DNA of 64,000 nucleotides from AP-15 sp963812675. GTDB lineage: Bacteria > Pseudomonadota > Alphaproteobacteria > ATCC43930 > CGMCC-115725. The DNA is taken from positions 1 through 64,000 of the forward strand of contig CAWEWR010000016.1 in NCBI GenBank assembly GCA_963812675.1, read 5' to 3'. Below the pieces are notes generated by a model, which worked only from the letters and a program-made list of their open reading frames with translations, did not search any database and was not told the origin of the DNA. The position numbers and the translations under genes are program-made. This document shows, one piece after another, positions 15,067-22,492 of this stretch (the first letter of the stretch is position 1; the number at the start of each line of letters is the position of its first letter).

Positions 15067-16680
15067 TCAAGCGAGCCCGGCAAAGAAATCGTTCCCCTTG
15101 TCGTCGATCACAATGAATGCGGGGAAATCGACCACTTCTATGCGCCAGATCGCCTCCATCCCGAGTTCCGGATATTCCACGACCTCGACTTTACGGATGC
15201 AATCCTGCGCGAGGCGGGCCGCCGACCCGCCGATCGAGCCGAGATAAAACCCGCCATGCTTATGGCACGCGGCGCGGACCTCGGCACCCCGATTGCCTTT
15301 GGCCAGAGTGACGAAGCTGCCGCCGGCCGCCATGAAGCTATCGACATAGCTGTCCATCCGTCCGGCGGTGGTGGGCCCGAAGGAGCCCGAATCGTATCCT
15401 TCCGGGGTCTTGGCCGGTCCCGCGTAATAGACCGGGTGATGCTTGACATAATCGGGCAATCCTTCGCCACGGTCGAGCCGCTCCTGCAGTTTGGCATGTG
15501 CGATGTCGCGGGCGACGACCAACGGGCCGGTCAAGCTCAGGCGTGTCTTGATCGGGTATTGCGAGAGGCGGCGGCGGATCTCGTCCATCGGCCGCCCGAT
15601 ATCGATCGGGATCACCTCGCCGCCCAGTCCGGCGGCGTCGATGTCCGGGAGAAATCGCGCCGGGTTGGTTTCGAGCTCTTCGAGGAACACCCCGTCCGCG
15701 GTGATCTTGCCGAGGATCTGCCGGTCCGCCGAGCACGAGACGCCGATCCCGATCGGCAGGCTCGCGCCGTGGCGCGGCAGCCGGATCACTCGCACATCGT
15801 GGCAGAAATACTTGCCGCCAAACTGCGCCCCGATCCCGAGTCCACGGGTCAGTTCCAGCACTTCCTCCTCGAAACCGCGGTCGCGATAGGCCTGCCCGTA
15901 GCGGTTCCCTTGCGTCGGCAGCGCATCTAGAAAGCGGCAGCTGGCGAGCTTGACCGTCTTCAAATTCATCTCGGCCGAGGTGCCGCCGATGACGATTGCC
16001 AGATGATAAGGCGGGCACGCCGCCGTGCCGAGAGTGCGGAGTTTTTCGTCGAGGAATTCGACCAACGATTTCGGATTCAACACCGCCTTGGTTTGCTGAT
16101 ACAGGAAGCTCTTGTTGGCGGAACCACCGCCCTTGGCGATGAATAGGAATTTATATTGGTCGCCGGGCTCGGCGTAGAGGTCGATCTGGGCGGGAAGGTT
16201 GTCGCCGGTATTGACCTCCTCGTACATCGATAAAGGCGCTACCTGGCTGTAGCGCAGATTGGTTTCGGTGTAGGTGCGGCAGATGCCGGCCGACAGCGCG
16301 GCCGCGTCGTCGCCCCCGGTCCAGACCTGCTGTCCCTTCTTGCCCATCACAATCGCGGTACCGGTGTCCTGGCACATCGGCAGGACCTTTCCGGCCGCGA
16401 TATTGGCGTTCTTCAGCAGATCGAACGCGACAAATTTGTCGTTCGCCGACGCCTCCGGATCATCTAGGATCGCGCGCAGCTGAGCGAGGTGGCCCGGGCG
16501 GAGCAGGTGCTGACAATCGACGAAAGCATCGCGGGCCAGGAGGGTCAACGCGGCCGTGTCTATCTTGACGACCCGGTGCCCCTCGAACATCCCGGTCGAG
16601 ACGTGATCGCTCGTCAGCTTGCGGTAGGGCGCATCATCCGGCCCGAGTGGGAAGAGTTCGTGATAGGCGACATCGCTCAT
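15067..16680 (-). CDS. fumA: Fumarate hydratase, class I (4Fe-4S)
   Basis: This 537-residue TCA-cycle enzyme hydrates fumarate to L-malate. It is the iron-sulfur class I type with alpha and beta parts fused. Candidate cluster cysteines lie in CQDTGTAIV, YFCHDVRVIRLPRHGAS and SCSADRQILGKI. The C-terminal part has KGNRGAEVRAACHKHGGFYLGSIGG. ATG 16680 (MSDVAYHELFPL) is preferred over the upstream ATG at 16698 because GGAGCG precedes it and the family starts there. It is adjacent to, but probably independent of, the sigma operon. Confidence 0.95.
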   Translation of the reverse strand: MSDVAYHELFPLGPDDAPYRKLTSDHVSTGMFEGHRVVKIDTAALTLLARDAFVDCQHLLRPGHLAQLRAILDDPEASANDKFVAFDLLKNANIAAGKVLPMCQDTGTAIVMGKKGQQVWTGGDDAAALSAGICRTYTETNLRYSQVAPLSMYEEVNTGDNLPAQIDLYAEPGDQYKFLFIAKGGGSANKSFLYQQTKAVLNPKSLVEFLDEKLRTLGTAACPPYHLAIVIGGTSAEMNLKTVKLASCRFLDALPTQGNRYGQAYRDRGFEEEVLELTRGLGIGAQFGGKYFCHDVRVIRLPRHGASLPIGIGVSCSADRQILGKITADGVFLEELETNPARFLPDIDAAGLGGEVIPIDIGRPMDEIRRRLSQYPIKTRLSLTGPLVVARDIAHAKLQERLDRGEGLPDYVKHHPVYYAGPAKTPEGYDSGSFGPTTAGRMDSYVDSFMAAGGSFVTLAKGNRGAEVRAACHKHGGFYLGSIGGSAARLAQDCIRKVEVVEYPELGMEAIWRIEVVDFPAFIVIDDKGNDFFAGLA

Positions 16681-16754
16681 GGTCGCTCCGCGCTGCAATT
16701 TGCGCAGAAATCATCCTTTCCGCGCCCGCGTCAAGCGAGCCGCAGCGAGGCTAG

Positions 16755-17234
16755 TTAACGCTTGCGGAACTTGTCGAGAGTGACGACGTCCGCCGCCGGA
16801 CGCGCCGGTTCGGCCGGTTTTGCGGGCTCGGGCGGCGGGATCTGCGCGGGGAGCGTGGTCACCTCCGCGGGTGGCGCCCCGAGGACCTCGAATTGAAGCC
16901 CGAACTTGACCGATGGATCGGCAAAGGTCGTCACCGCGGCGAACGGGATCCTCAGCCGCTCCGACCGGCTCTGAAAGCTGAGGTTGACCGAAAAGGCGTC
17001 TTCGCCGACCTCGAGCGCCCGGAACTGGTGCTGCAGCACGATCGTCATCTCGTCCGGAAATTTGCTGAGCAGATAGGATGGGATCCCGACCCCGGGGGCA
17101 TGAGTGCGAAAAGTGACATAGAAGTGATGGTCGCCGGGCAATCCCTCGCGGGCCGTCCGCGCCAAGGCTTCGCGCATGACGCCGCGCAACGCGTTCTCGA
17201 CCATCTTGGGGTAATCGAAGAGATCCTGGGCCAT
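16755..17234 (-). CDS. sspB: SspB, ClpXP adaptor (alphaproteobacterial type)
   Basis: This 159-residue protein binds SsrA-tagged proteins and delivers them to the ClpXP protease. The start MAQDLFDYPKMVENALRGVMREAL and core DHHFYVTFRTHAPGV / IPSYLLSKFPDEMTIVLQHQF fit the alpha-type SspB fold. A flexible Pro/Ala-rich linker leads to the C-terminal ClpX-binding tail (VVTLDKFRKR). ATG 17234 is chosen; TTG 17258 would add eight residues but lacks a ribosome site. Its gene begins about 50 bases after the tmRNA gene on the same strand, linking tag maker and tag reader. Confidence 0.92.
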   Translation of the reverse strand: MAQDLFDYPKMVENALRGVMREALARTAREGLPGDHHFYVTFRTHAPGVGIPSYLLSKFPDEMTIVLQHQFRALEVGEDAFSVNLSFQSRSERLRIPFAAVTTFADPSVKFGLQFEVLGAPPAEVTTLPAQIPPPEPAKPAEPARPAADVVTLDKFRKR

Positions 17235-17280
17235 TTCCGGCGGCTCATTTATTCGCAAGGGACACGTCGAGAGGTCGAGT

Positions 17281-17581
17281 GAGGGGCTTCTGTTGCCCGG
17301 TGCCCCTCGGACCGCGATTTGCTCTAGGCTTTTACCCCGCTAGGGGTTAGGCCGCGAGCGCCTCTTGTGCGAAGTTGTCGTTCGCAGCTAGATTATGACC
17401 CGATAACGGTGGTATCATGCCGGGCGACGGATCTTGCCTTTACCACGCGCGTCGAGCCTAGTTCGCCCCCGCAGATCGCCGACCGTAGGGCCGGCGAGAA
17501 TTGGTGGAGGCGCCGGGTACTGCCCCCGGGTCCGCAACGCTTATTTCACAAGCCGTGTATCGCCATAGTCGGTTGCCCGAC
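17281..17581 (-). ncRNA. ssrA: tmRNA, circularly permuted two-piece form
   Basis: Read on the minus strand, the acceptor piece comes first. It has a T-arm-like CCGGG / CCCGG stem around a 7-base loop and ends CGCCTCCACCA (3' end at 17502). After a 31-base spacer (17471-17501) the coding piece begins GGGGGCGAACTAGG at 17470, and its first seven bases pair with CGCCTCC to form the tRNA-like acceptor stem. The tag frame at 17388-17347 reads AANDNFAQEALAA followed by TAA, a classic SsrA tag. A terminal stem GAGGGGC/GCCCCTC closes the 3' end near 17281. Two-piece permuted tmRNA is typical of Alphaproteobacteria. It rescues stalled ribosomes. The 5' and 3' ends are approximate. Confidence 0.92.
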
Positions 17582-17587
17582 ACGGTA

Positions 17588-17616
17588 GATATAGCGCTGC
17601 AATCGCACAAACTCAA
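17588..17616 (-). promoter_or_regulatory. Sigma-70 promoter of ssrA
   Basis: On the minus strand TTGAGT (17616-17611) and TATATC (17593-17588) are separated by exactly 17 bases. The expected transcription start is near 17581, just before the acceptor piece of the tmRNA. Confidence 0.7.
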
Positions 17617-17631
17617 TCCTGGCCACCTTGA

Positions 17632-17710
17632 GTAGGGCGGAAAAGCGACAGCGCATTCCGCCGCCTTGCTTACGCGGAGTGGCGGAATGCGCTACGCTGT
17701 TCCGCCCTAC
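17632..17710. repeat. REP-like palindromic element (GTAGGGCGGAA family)
   Basis: The arms GTAGGGCGGAA...GCGCATTCCGCC (17632-17662) and GGCGGAATGCGC...TTCCGCCCTAC (17681-17710) form a long imperfect hairpin. Extragenic elements of this sequence type recur in many proteobacterial genomes. It contains the stop codon of the metY-fusion gene and may also act as a terminator between that gene and ssrA. Confidence 0.75.
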
Positions 17711-19512
17711 ACCCCAGTCAACGCTTCGTCGAGGTCGCGGATCAGGTCTTCGGCGGACTCGAGGCCGATCGAGAGGCGGATTACGTCGGGGCCGGCGCCG
17801 GCGGCGTCACGTTGCTCATCGCTTAGCTGGCGGTGGGTCGTCGAGGCGGGGTGTAGGATCAGGCTGCGGGTGTCGCCGATGTTTGCCAGGTGCGAGAACA
17901 GCTGGACATTTTCGACGAGCTTGATCCCGGCCTCGTAGCCACCCTTGACGCCAAAGGTGAAGACCGCGCCGGCGCCTCTCGGCAGGTATTTCCGGGCGAG
18001 GTCGTGGAACGGGCTCTCCTTCAACCCGGCGTAGGAAACCCAGGCGACGCGTGGATGACTCGACAGGAACTCGGCGACCCGCAGCGCATTCGCGACATGG
18101 CGCTCCATGCGCAGATGCAGGGTTTCGACGCCGGTGATCGTCAAAAACGCGTTCATCGGCGACAAGGTCGGGCCAAAATCTCGCAAGGCCACCGCCCGCG
18201 CCTTGGTCGTGAACGCGAAATCCCCGAAATTCTCGTAGAATTTCAGCCCGTGATAGGCGGGCTCGGGCTCGGTCAAGGACGGAAACCGGCCGCGCTGCGC
18301 CCAGTCGAAGCGGCCGGACTCGACGACGATGCCGCCCAGCGCATGGCCATGGCCGCTCAAGAACTTGGTCGTCGAATGGCAGACGATGTCGGCGCCCCAG
18401 GCGAAGGGTTCGCAGAGATAGGGGGTCGCCAGCGTGTTGTCGACGATCAGCGGGATACCCGCCTCGTGGGCGATCGCCGCTACGCGCTCGAGATCGACGA
18501 CGATGCCGCCGGGATTGGCGAGGTTCTCGAGAAAGATCGCCTTGGTGCGCGCGGTCAGCGCCTTGCGGAAATTCTCCGGGTCGGTCGGATCGACAAAATG
18601 GCATTGCCAGCCGAGCTTTTTGAACGACAGGCCGAATTGGGTCAGCGAGCCGCCGTAAAGGTTGCGCGAGGCAATGAACTCGTCTCCCGCTTCCATCAAC
18701 GTGAAGAAGATCAGGAACTGTGCGGCGTGCCCCGAGGCGGCGGCTACGGCGGCGCGGCCGCCTTCGAGGCTGGCGACCCGCTCTTCGAGAACCGCGACGG
18801 TGGGGTTGTTGAGACGCGAATAGACGTAGCCGAAATTGTGCAGGTTGAAGAGCGAGGCGGCGTGGTCGACATCGTCAAAGACATAAGAGGTGGTCTGGTA
18901 AATCGGCGTCGAGCGGGCGCCGGTCACCGGGTCGGGCGCGGCTCCGGCATGGACGGCGCGGGTCTCGAACCCGTAGGTCATGTTGTGCGAAGGCGCGGGC
19001 CGCTCCTTGCCGTGCCGGGCGATCGGCGGCTCGGGCGGCCGGTTGCGGATGATGCCGCTGTTGACCCCGCTCCACGACAACTCACCGCCCAGCCGGCCGA
19101 ACTCGATCTTCGGGCAGCGGTTCATTACGACCTCGATCCCGGCCCTCTCCGCCGTAGCCGCTGCCGCGTCGTGGCGGATCCCGAGCTGCATCCACACGAC
19201 CTTGGCGCCGATCGCAATGGCGTCGTCCACGATCGCCGGCGCGTCACGTGCGGGACGGAAGACGTCGACCATGTCGATAGGCTCGGGGATGTCTCGCAAC
19301 GATCCGTAAGCCGTTTCGCTGAGCAGCAACTGGCCGGCGATGCCGGGGTTGACGGGGATGACCCGGTAGCCTTTGCCCTGCAGATATTTCATCACGAAAT
19401 AGCTCGGCCGGTTCCAGTTGGACGAGGCGCCGACCATCGCGATCGTCTTGACGCGCTGCAGGATTGCGCGGAGCTGCGCGTCGGAATAGGGGATCGGATC
19501 CAGGTTGCTCAT
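17707..19512 (-). CDS. metY: CoA-binding domain fused to O-acetylhomoserine sulfhydrylase
   Basis: This 601-residue fusion has two parts. Residues 1 to about 150 are a CoA_binding (YccU-like) Rossmann domain (IAMVGASSNWNRPSYFVMKYL ... VIPVNPG). Residues from about 175 are a complete PLP-dependent Cys/Met-metabolism enzyme (MTYGFETRAVHAG ... Schiff-base lysine in STTKFLSGHGHALGG ... DTRSLILHPASTTHRQL). The second part makes homocysteine from O-acetylhomoserine and sulfide, or the related Met thiol reaction. The parts are normally separate proteins of about 140 and 430 residues. No ribosome site precedes MTYGF, so the fusion seems real. The stop codon lies in a REP-like repeat. Confidence 0.88.
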   Translation of the reverse strand: MSNLDPIPYSDAQLRAILQRVKTIAMVGASSNWNRPSYFVMKYLQGKGYRVIPVNPGIAGQLLLSETAYGSLRDIPEPIDMVDVFRPARDAPAIVDDAIAIGAKVVWMQLGIRHDAAAATAERAGIEVVMNRCPKIEFGRLGGELSWSGVNSGIIRNRPPEPPIARHGKERPAPSHNMTYGFETRAVHAGAAPDPVTGARSTPIYQTTSYVFDDVDHAASLFNLHNFGYVYSRLNNPTVAVLEERVASLEGGRAAVAAASGHAAQFLIFFTLMEAGDEFIASRNLYGGSLTQFGLSFKKLGWQCHFVDPTDPENFRKALTARTKAIFLENLANPGGIVVDLERVAAIAHEAGIPLIVDNTLATPYLCEPFAWGADIVCHSTTKFLSGHGHALGGIVVESGRFDWAQRGRFPSLTEPEPAYHGLKFYENFGDFAFTTKARAVALRDFGPTLSPMNAFLTITGVETLHLRMERHVANALRVAEFLSSHPRVAWVSYAGLKESPFHDLARKYLPRGAGAVFTFGVKGGYEAGIKLVENVQLFSHLANIGDTRSLILHPASTTHRQLSDEQRDAAGAGPDVIRLSIGLESAEDLIRDLDEALTGV

Positions 19513-19652
19513 GGCGGTCTCGTCGATGGATGCGTGCGGAGCCGTATGTTTCGCGCTGACGTTCTAGCCGCCACAGCAAGACGGGGCAAACCCGCGGTTT
19601 TCGGGGTGGACGATGGAGGAGGTCTGGCTCGACAGGTGATTTCGAGCGGGAT

Positions 19653-20429
19653 TCAACGTGGCACGGTCACCCACCGCGCTGTAGCGGGAGGAGAGTTCAC
19701 CAGTTCCGGCCGATATTCGAAATGCATGGTATCGTAACGGGACCACTTACCGCCCCAAATGAAGCCGTGCCGCTCGAAGATGTCGATGATCTCGGCCGGG
19801 ATTGCGTTGGCCGATTTTCCTCTCGGCCAGACCCAGTAATCGGCATAGGTCGCATTGATGTCGATGGCCGCGCCCCAGGAATGCATGCTCGGCTCCCCGG
19901 TATCGGCTACGGTGCGACAGTTATAACTACCTGCTGAGGGGTACGCATACCGCTTCGCGGATGCAGGCAGTGCATCCAGCTCGACGGAGATCTCGGCCAG
20001 GCGTGCAGCGACGCCATTGACCGCTGTCGCCCCAACCGTATGGCCCCAGCTCCGGGGCAGCCAAACCACCGGCACCAGCCGCGGGCTCACCTCGCCTCGC
20101 CAGCAATCCCCATACATCTTGTCGAAGAAGGCGCGGTTGCGGATCCGACCGGGATCGCCTTGGGGAACGAGCGCGGCGGCACTGACGCCCGCCGGATAGG
20201 GCAAGCGCATCTGATCGAGGATCGAACCGTGCCGCAGCATCTCCTCAAAGCTCTTACTCGGCTGCCCGTCCGAGAGCGGCATCCGTGTGCCGTCGCGCCA
20301 GATCAGATCCGTAGAGTCGTAGCCGGCCAGCTGCTCGGGATAGGCCTGGACGAGCGCGTCAAGGCTGGTTCCATCCGCCGCTCCGGCGATGCCGGAACAC
20401 ACTAGAGCCAAGCCTACTATGCCCCTCAC
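19653..20429 (-). CDS. M15/VanY-type D-Ala-D-Ala carboxypeptidase-like protein
   Basis: From GTG 20429 the product is 258 residues with a signal peptide (GIVGLALVCSGIAGAADG). The catalytic motifs of M15 peptidases are present near the C-terminus: SMHSWGAAIDIN (zinc His and Asp) and WSRYDTMHFEYRPEL (His ligand). Such enzymes trim peptidoglycan stem peptides outside the cytoplasm. The start codon lies in one arm of the 20421-20515 palindromic repeat, so the true start is uncertain. The same frame runs open upstream to 21248 through the amidohydrolase gene, which is a shadow. Confidence 0.82.
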   Translation of the reverse strand: MRGIVGLALVCSGIAGAADGTSLDALVQAYPEQLAGYDSTDLIWRDGTRMPLSDGQPSKSFEEMLRHGSILDQMRLPYPAGVSAAALVPQGDPGRIRNRAFFDKMYGDCWRGEVSPRLVPVVWLPRSWGHTVGATAVNGVAARLAEISVELDALPASAKRYAYPSAGSYNCRTVADTGEPSMHSWGAAIDINATYADYWVWPRGKSANAIPAEIIDIFERHGFIWGGKWSRYDTMHFEYRPELVNSPPATARWVTVPR

Positions 20430-20515
20430 CTTAACCCTCTCCCCGCACCGCGGGGCGAGGGGACCCCAAATTCTCCCTCGCCCCGCGATGCGGGGAGAGG
20501 GCCGGGGTGAGGGGC
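20421..20515. repeat. REP-like palindromic element (CCCCTCACC...CCCTCTCCCC type)
   Basis: The left arm GCCCCTCACCTTAACCCTCT (20421 on) and right arm ending GGGGTGAGGGGC (20515) are inverted copies with few mismatches, enclosing inner GC-rich inverted repeats. This CCCTCACC / CCCTCTCCCC sequence type is widespread in proteobacterial intergenic regions. It overlaps the presumed start of the M15 peptidase gene. Confidence 0.75.
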
Positions 20516-20521
20516 AGATCC

Positions 20522-21340
20522 TCAACCGGGCAATTTCCAGCCGAGCCAGTCGCACACCGCACGGCCCATGACGAGCTCGAGGTCGCGGCCCTGGAGCCAC
20601 GGCATCTCGTCGGTGAACATCGTCACGCATTCTTTCCACGAACACGGCATGCGGGTGATGTCCGTGCCCCAGAAGGTGCGCTGGGGCCCAAACGCCTCGA
20701 CGATCTGCTGGGTGTATTTGTGGATGTTGCGGTAGGGATAAGGTTGGCTCGAATTGCCCGGAGCGCCGGTCGCCTTGACGGCCACATTGGGATATTTGGC
20801 GAGCGCCAGCAACGCCGGCTGGTTGCCGTGCGCAGCGTCGTCCTCGCCGTCGCGGACCCGCGCGTAGTGGTCGATGATCAGCTTCAATCCCGGATGGCGC
20901 TCGGCAATCTGCCCTACCTGCGGCAGATAGTTCGACGCCATCAGCGCGATCGGGATCCCGGCCTTCTCGGCTGCCGGCCACAGCCAGTCCATCGTCCCGT
21001 CGGTCAGCCAATTGGCCTGGTGCGGCTGGGTGAACGCGTAACGCAGCCCGAGCATCCCCGGGCGCTGCTTCCAGGTGTCTATCAGCGACCGGTTTTCCGG
21101 CTTGTCGATCGGGAAATTGCCGAGGATGCCAAAGCGGTTCGGGTATTTGGCCGCCGCTTCTTCCGAGATCTTCCCGGAATTCGGGTCCCAGCCCGGCGGG
21201 TGCAATAGGCAGGCGTTGACGCCGCCCGCGTCCATGTCGCGTATGCATTCTTCTGCAGAGTAAGATGTGACTTGGCGATGAGCCTGATTCGTGGGCGGCC
21301 CGGCCGACCAGATGTGAACCTGCGCGTCGACGATCAACAT
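20522..21340 (-). CDS. Amidohydrolase family 2 (TIM-barrel) protein
   Basis: The 272-residue product belongs to the amidohydrolase_2 group (ACMSD/LigW-like metal-dependent hydrolases and decarboxylases). It starts MLIVDAQVHIW. Other support is GILGNFPIDKPENRSLIDTW, LKLIIDHYARVRDGED and FWGTDITRMPCSW, where the last Asp is the usual catalytic residue. GAGGAGC precedes the ATG. The downstream CMD-family gene runs in the same direction, hinting at a small aromatic or acid degradation unit. The substrate cannot be read from the sequence. Confidence 0.87.
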   Translation of the reverse strand: MLIVDAQVHIWSAGPPTNQAHRQVTSYSAEECIRDMDAGGVNACLLHPPGWDPNSGKISEEAAAKYPNRFGILGNFPIDKPENRSLIDTWKQRPGMLGLRYAFTQPHQANWLTDGTMDWLWPAAEKAGIPIALMASNYLPQVGQIAERHPGLKLIIDHYARVRDGEDDAAHGNQPALLALAKYPNVAVKATGAPGNSSQPYPYRNIHKYTQQIVEAFGPQRTFWGTDITRMPCSWKECVTMFTDEMPWLQGRDLELVMGRAVCDWLGWKLPG

Positions 21341-21378
21341 GGCGTTTTCTGCTCCTCTTGTAGTTCTTTACCAGGCGC

Positions 21379-21936
21379 TCAGCGCTGCAGGCCTTCGGCC
21401 CCGGCGGGGACGTCGTAAAACGCGAGGGTCATCGACACGCTGGTGTAAAAGCCCATCAGGCAGATGACGTCGGTGATGCCTTCGTGCCCTAGCGCCTCGA
21501 CTGCTCGGTCGTAAAGACCCTTTGACACCCAGCGCGATTCCGTCAAGCACTTCGCCATCTCGTAGACGACCTGCTCGCGCTTGTCGTCAAACGTGGTCGG
21601 CAGGCCGGACAGCATCGCCTCCACCTTGTCTGCCGGGAGGCCCGCCGCCTTGCCGGCTCGCTCATGCGCGTTGGTCGGGTAGGCCGAATGCCACTTGCTG
21701 TTGACGATGACGACTGCGACTTCGCGCTCACGTTCGGAAAGTGAATAGCCGGTGCGGAAATAGGCGCCCAACGGCCCCATCACCTTCACCAGCTTGGGGT
21801 TGTGCACGTAGATTTTGTTCGGGCCCGGAAGGCGTCCCCGGGCCTCCATCAGCGAGCGGTACCCCTCCTGCTGTTCCGGCGTCATCTGGTCATAGGGGAT
21901 CTCGGCATAGCGGCCAAAGGTCGGCGTTTCGGGCAT
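21379..21936 (-). CDS. Carboxymuconolactone decarboxylase (CMD) family protein
   Basis: This 185-residue protein has the helical CMD fold (LVKVMGPLGAYFRTGYSLSEREREVAVVIVNSKWHSAYPTNAHERAGKAAGL). The CxxC redox pair of AhpD members is absent: the motif reads WHSAYPTNAHE, so a peroxidase role is unlikely. A very good AAGGAGGA precedes ATG 21936. It is transcribed with the amidohydrolase gene after a 38-base gap, suggesting a shared catabolic role. Exact reaction unknown. Confidence 0.87.
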   Translation of the reverse strand: MPETPTFGRYAEIPYDQMTPEQQEGYRSLMEARGRLPGPNKIYVHNPKLVKVMGPLGAYFRTGYSLSEREREVAVVIVNSKWHSAYPTNAHERAGKAAGLPADKVEAMLSGLPTTFDDKREQVVYEMAKCLTESRWVSKGLYDRAVEALGHEGITDVICLMGFYTSVSMTLAFYDVPAGAEGLQR

Positions 21937-22023
21937 AAGGCAAGTCCTCCTTAGTATCGGCGTCAAATGGCCGGGTCGAGCCCGGCCATTTTCTTGTCGG
22001 ATATTGTGGGCCGATGGGATCGG

Positions 22024-22368
22024 CTATTTCTGGTCGGGCTGCAGCATCAGCCGCTCGACCCGGCCGCCCTCGATCAGGTGTTTTTGCAGGATCTCGTCGA
22101 CGTCTTCAGTGCTGTCATAATGGTACCAGACGCCCTCGGGATAGATCACCATGTTTGGGCCGAGCTCGCAGCGGTCCAGACACCCCGAGGCATTGACGCG
22201 GATATTCTCTATGCCAAGCGTCTTCGCTTTCTCGCGCATATAGGCACGCAGCTTCTCGCTGCCGCCGGCGCTGCAGCAGCCGCGCGGATGCCCCTCGGGA
22301 CGGACATTCGTGCAGCAGAATATGTGGCGGCTGTAAAAAAGCGGCGGGTCGACCGGCGCACTTGCCAT
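22024..22368 (-). CDS. (2Fe-2S) ferredoxin, thioredoxin-like type
   Basis: This 114-residue protein has four or more cysteines arranged as in thioredoxin-like [2Fe-2S] ferredoxins: FCCTNVRPEGHPRGCC near residues 18-32 and SGCLDRCELGPNMVIYPEGVWY around 62-83. It probably transfers electrons to an unidentified partner. GGAG precedes the ATG. It is divergent from the thioredoxin-domain gene at 22493. Confidence 0.9.
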   Translation of the reverse strand: MASAPVDPPLFYSRHIFCCTNVRPEGHPRGCCSAGGSEKLRAYMREKAKTLGIENIRVNASGCLDRCELGPNMVIYPEGVWYHYDSTEDVDEILQKHLIEGGRVERLMLQPDQK

Positions 22369-22492
22369 TCCGATTCTCCATGTCGGTGTGATGGCGGAGC
22401 GAATGTCGCATACCGCCGTTCGGGAGTAAGGTGGGAAGCCTAGCGCCTCCGGGCGCCGGCAGCAACGCTGCTTTCACGTCACGGGAGCTATC

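Noticed and set aside
19620..19700. SAM-II riboswitch-like string (GCCACGTTGAA...GCTCGAAA, minus strand) upstream of the metY fusion
   Set aside because: The invariant CACGTTAAA core is altered, the loops are too short, and part of it is the end of the M15 peptidase reading frame.
17890..19737. 615-residue open frame opposite the metY fusion
   Set aside because: Shadow of a conserved gene; composition is Arg/Asp/Gly-rich with no domain.
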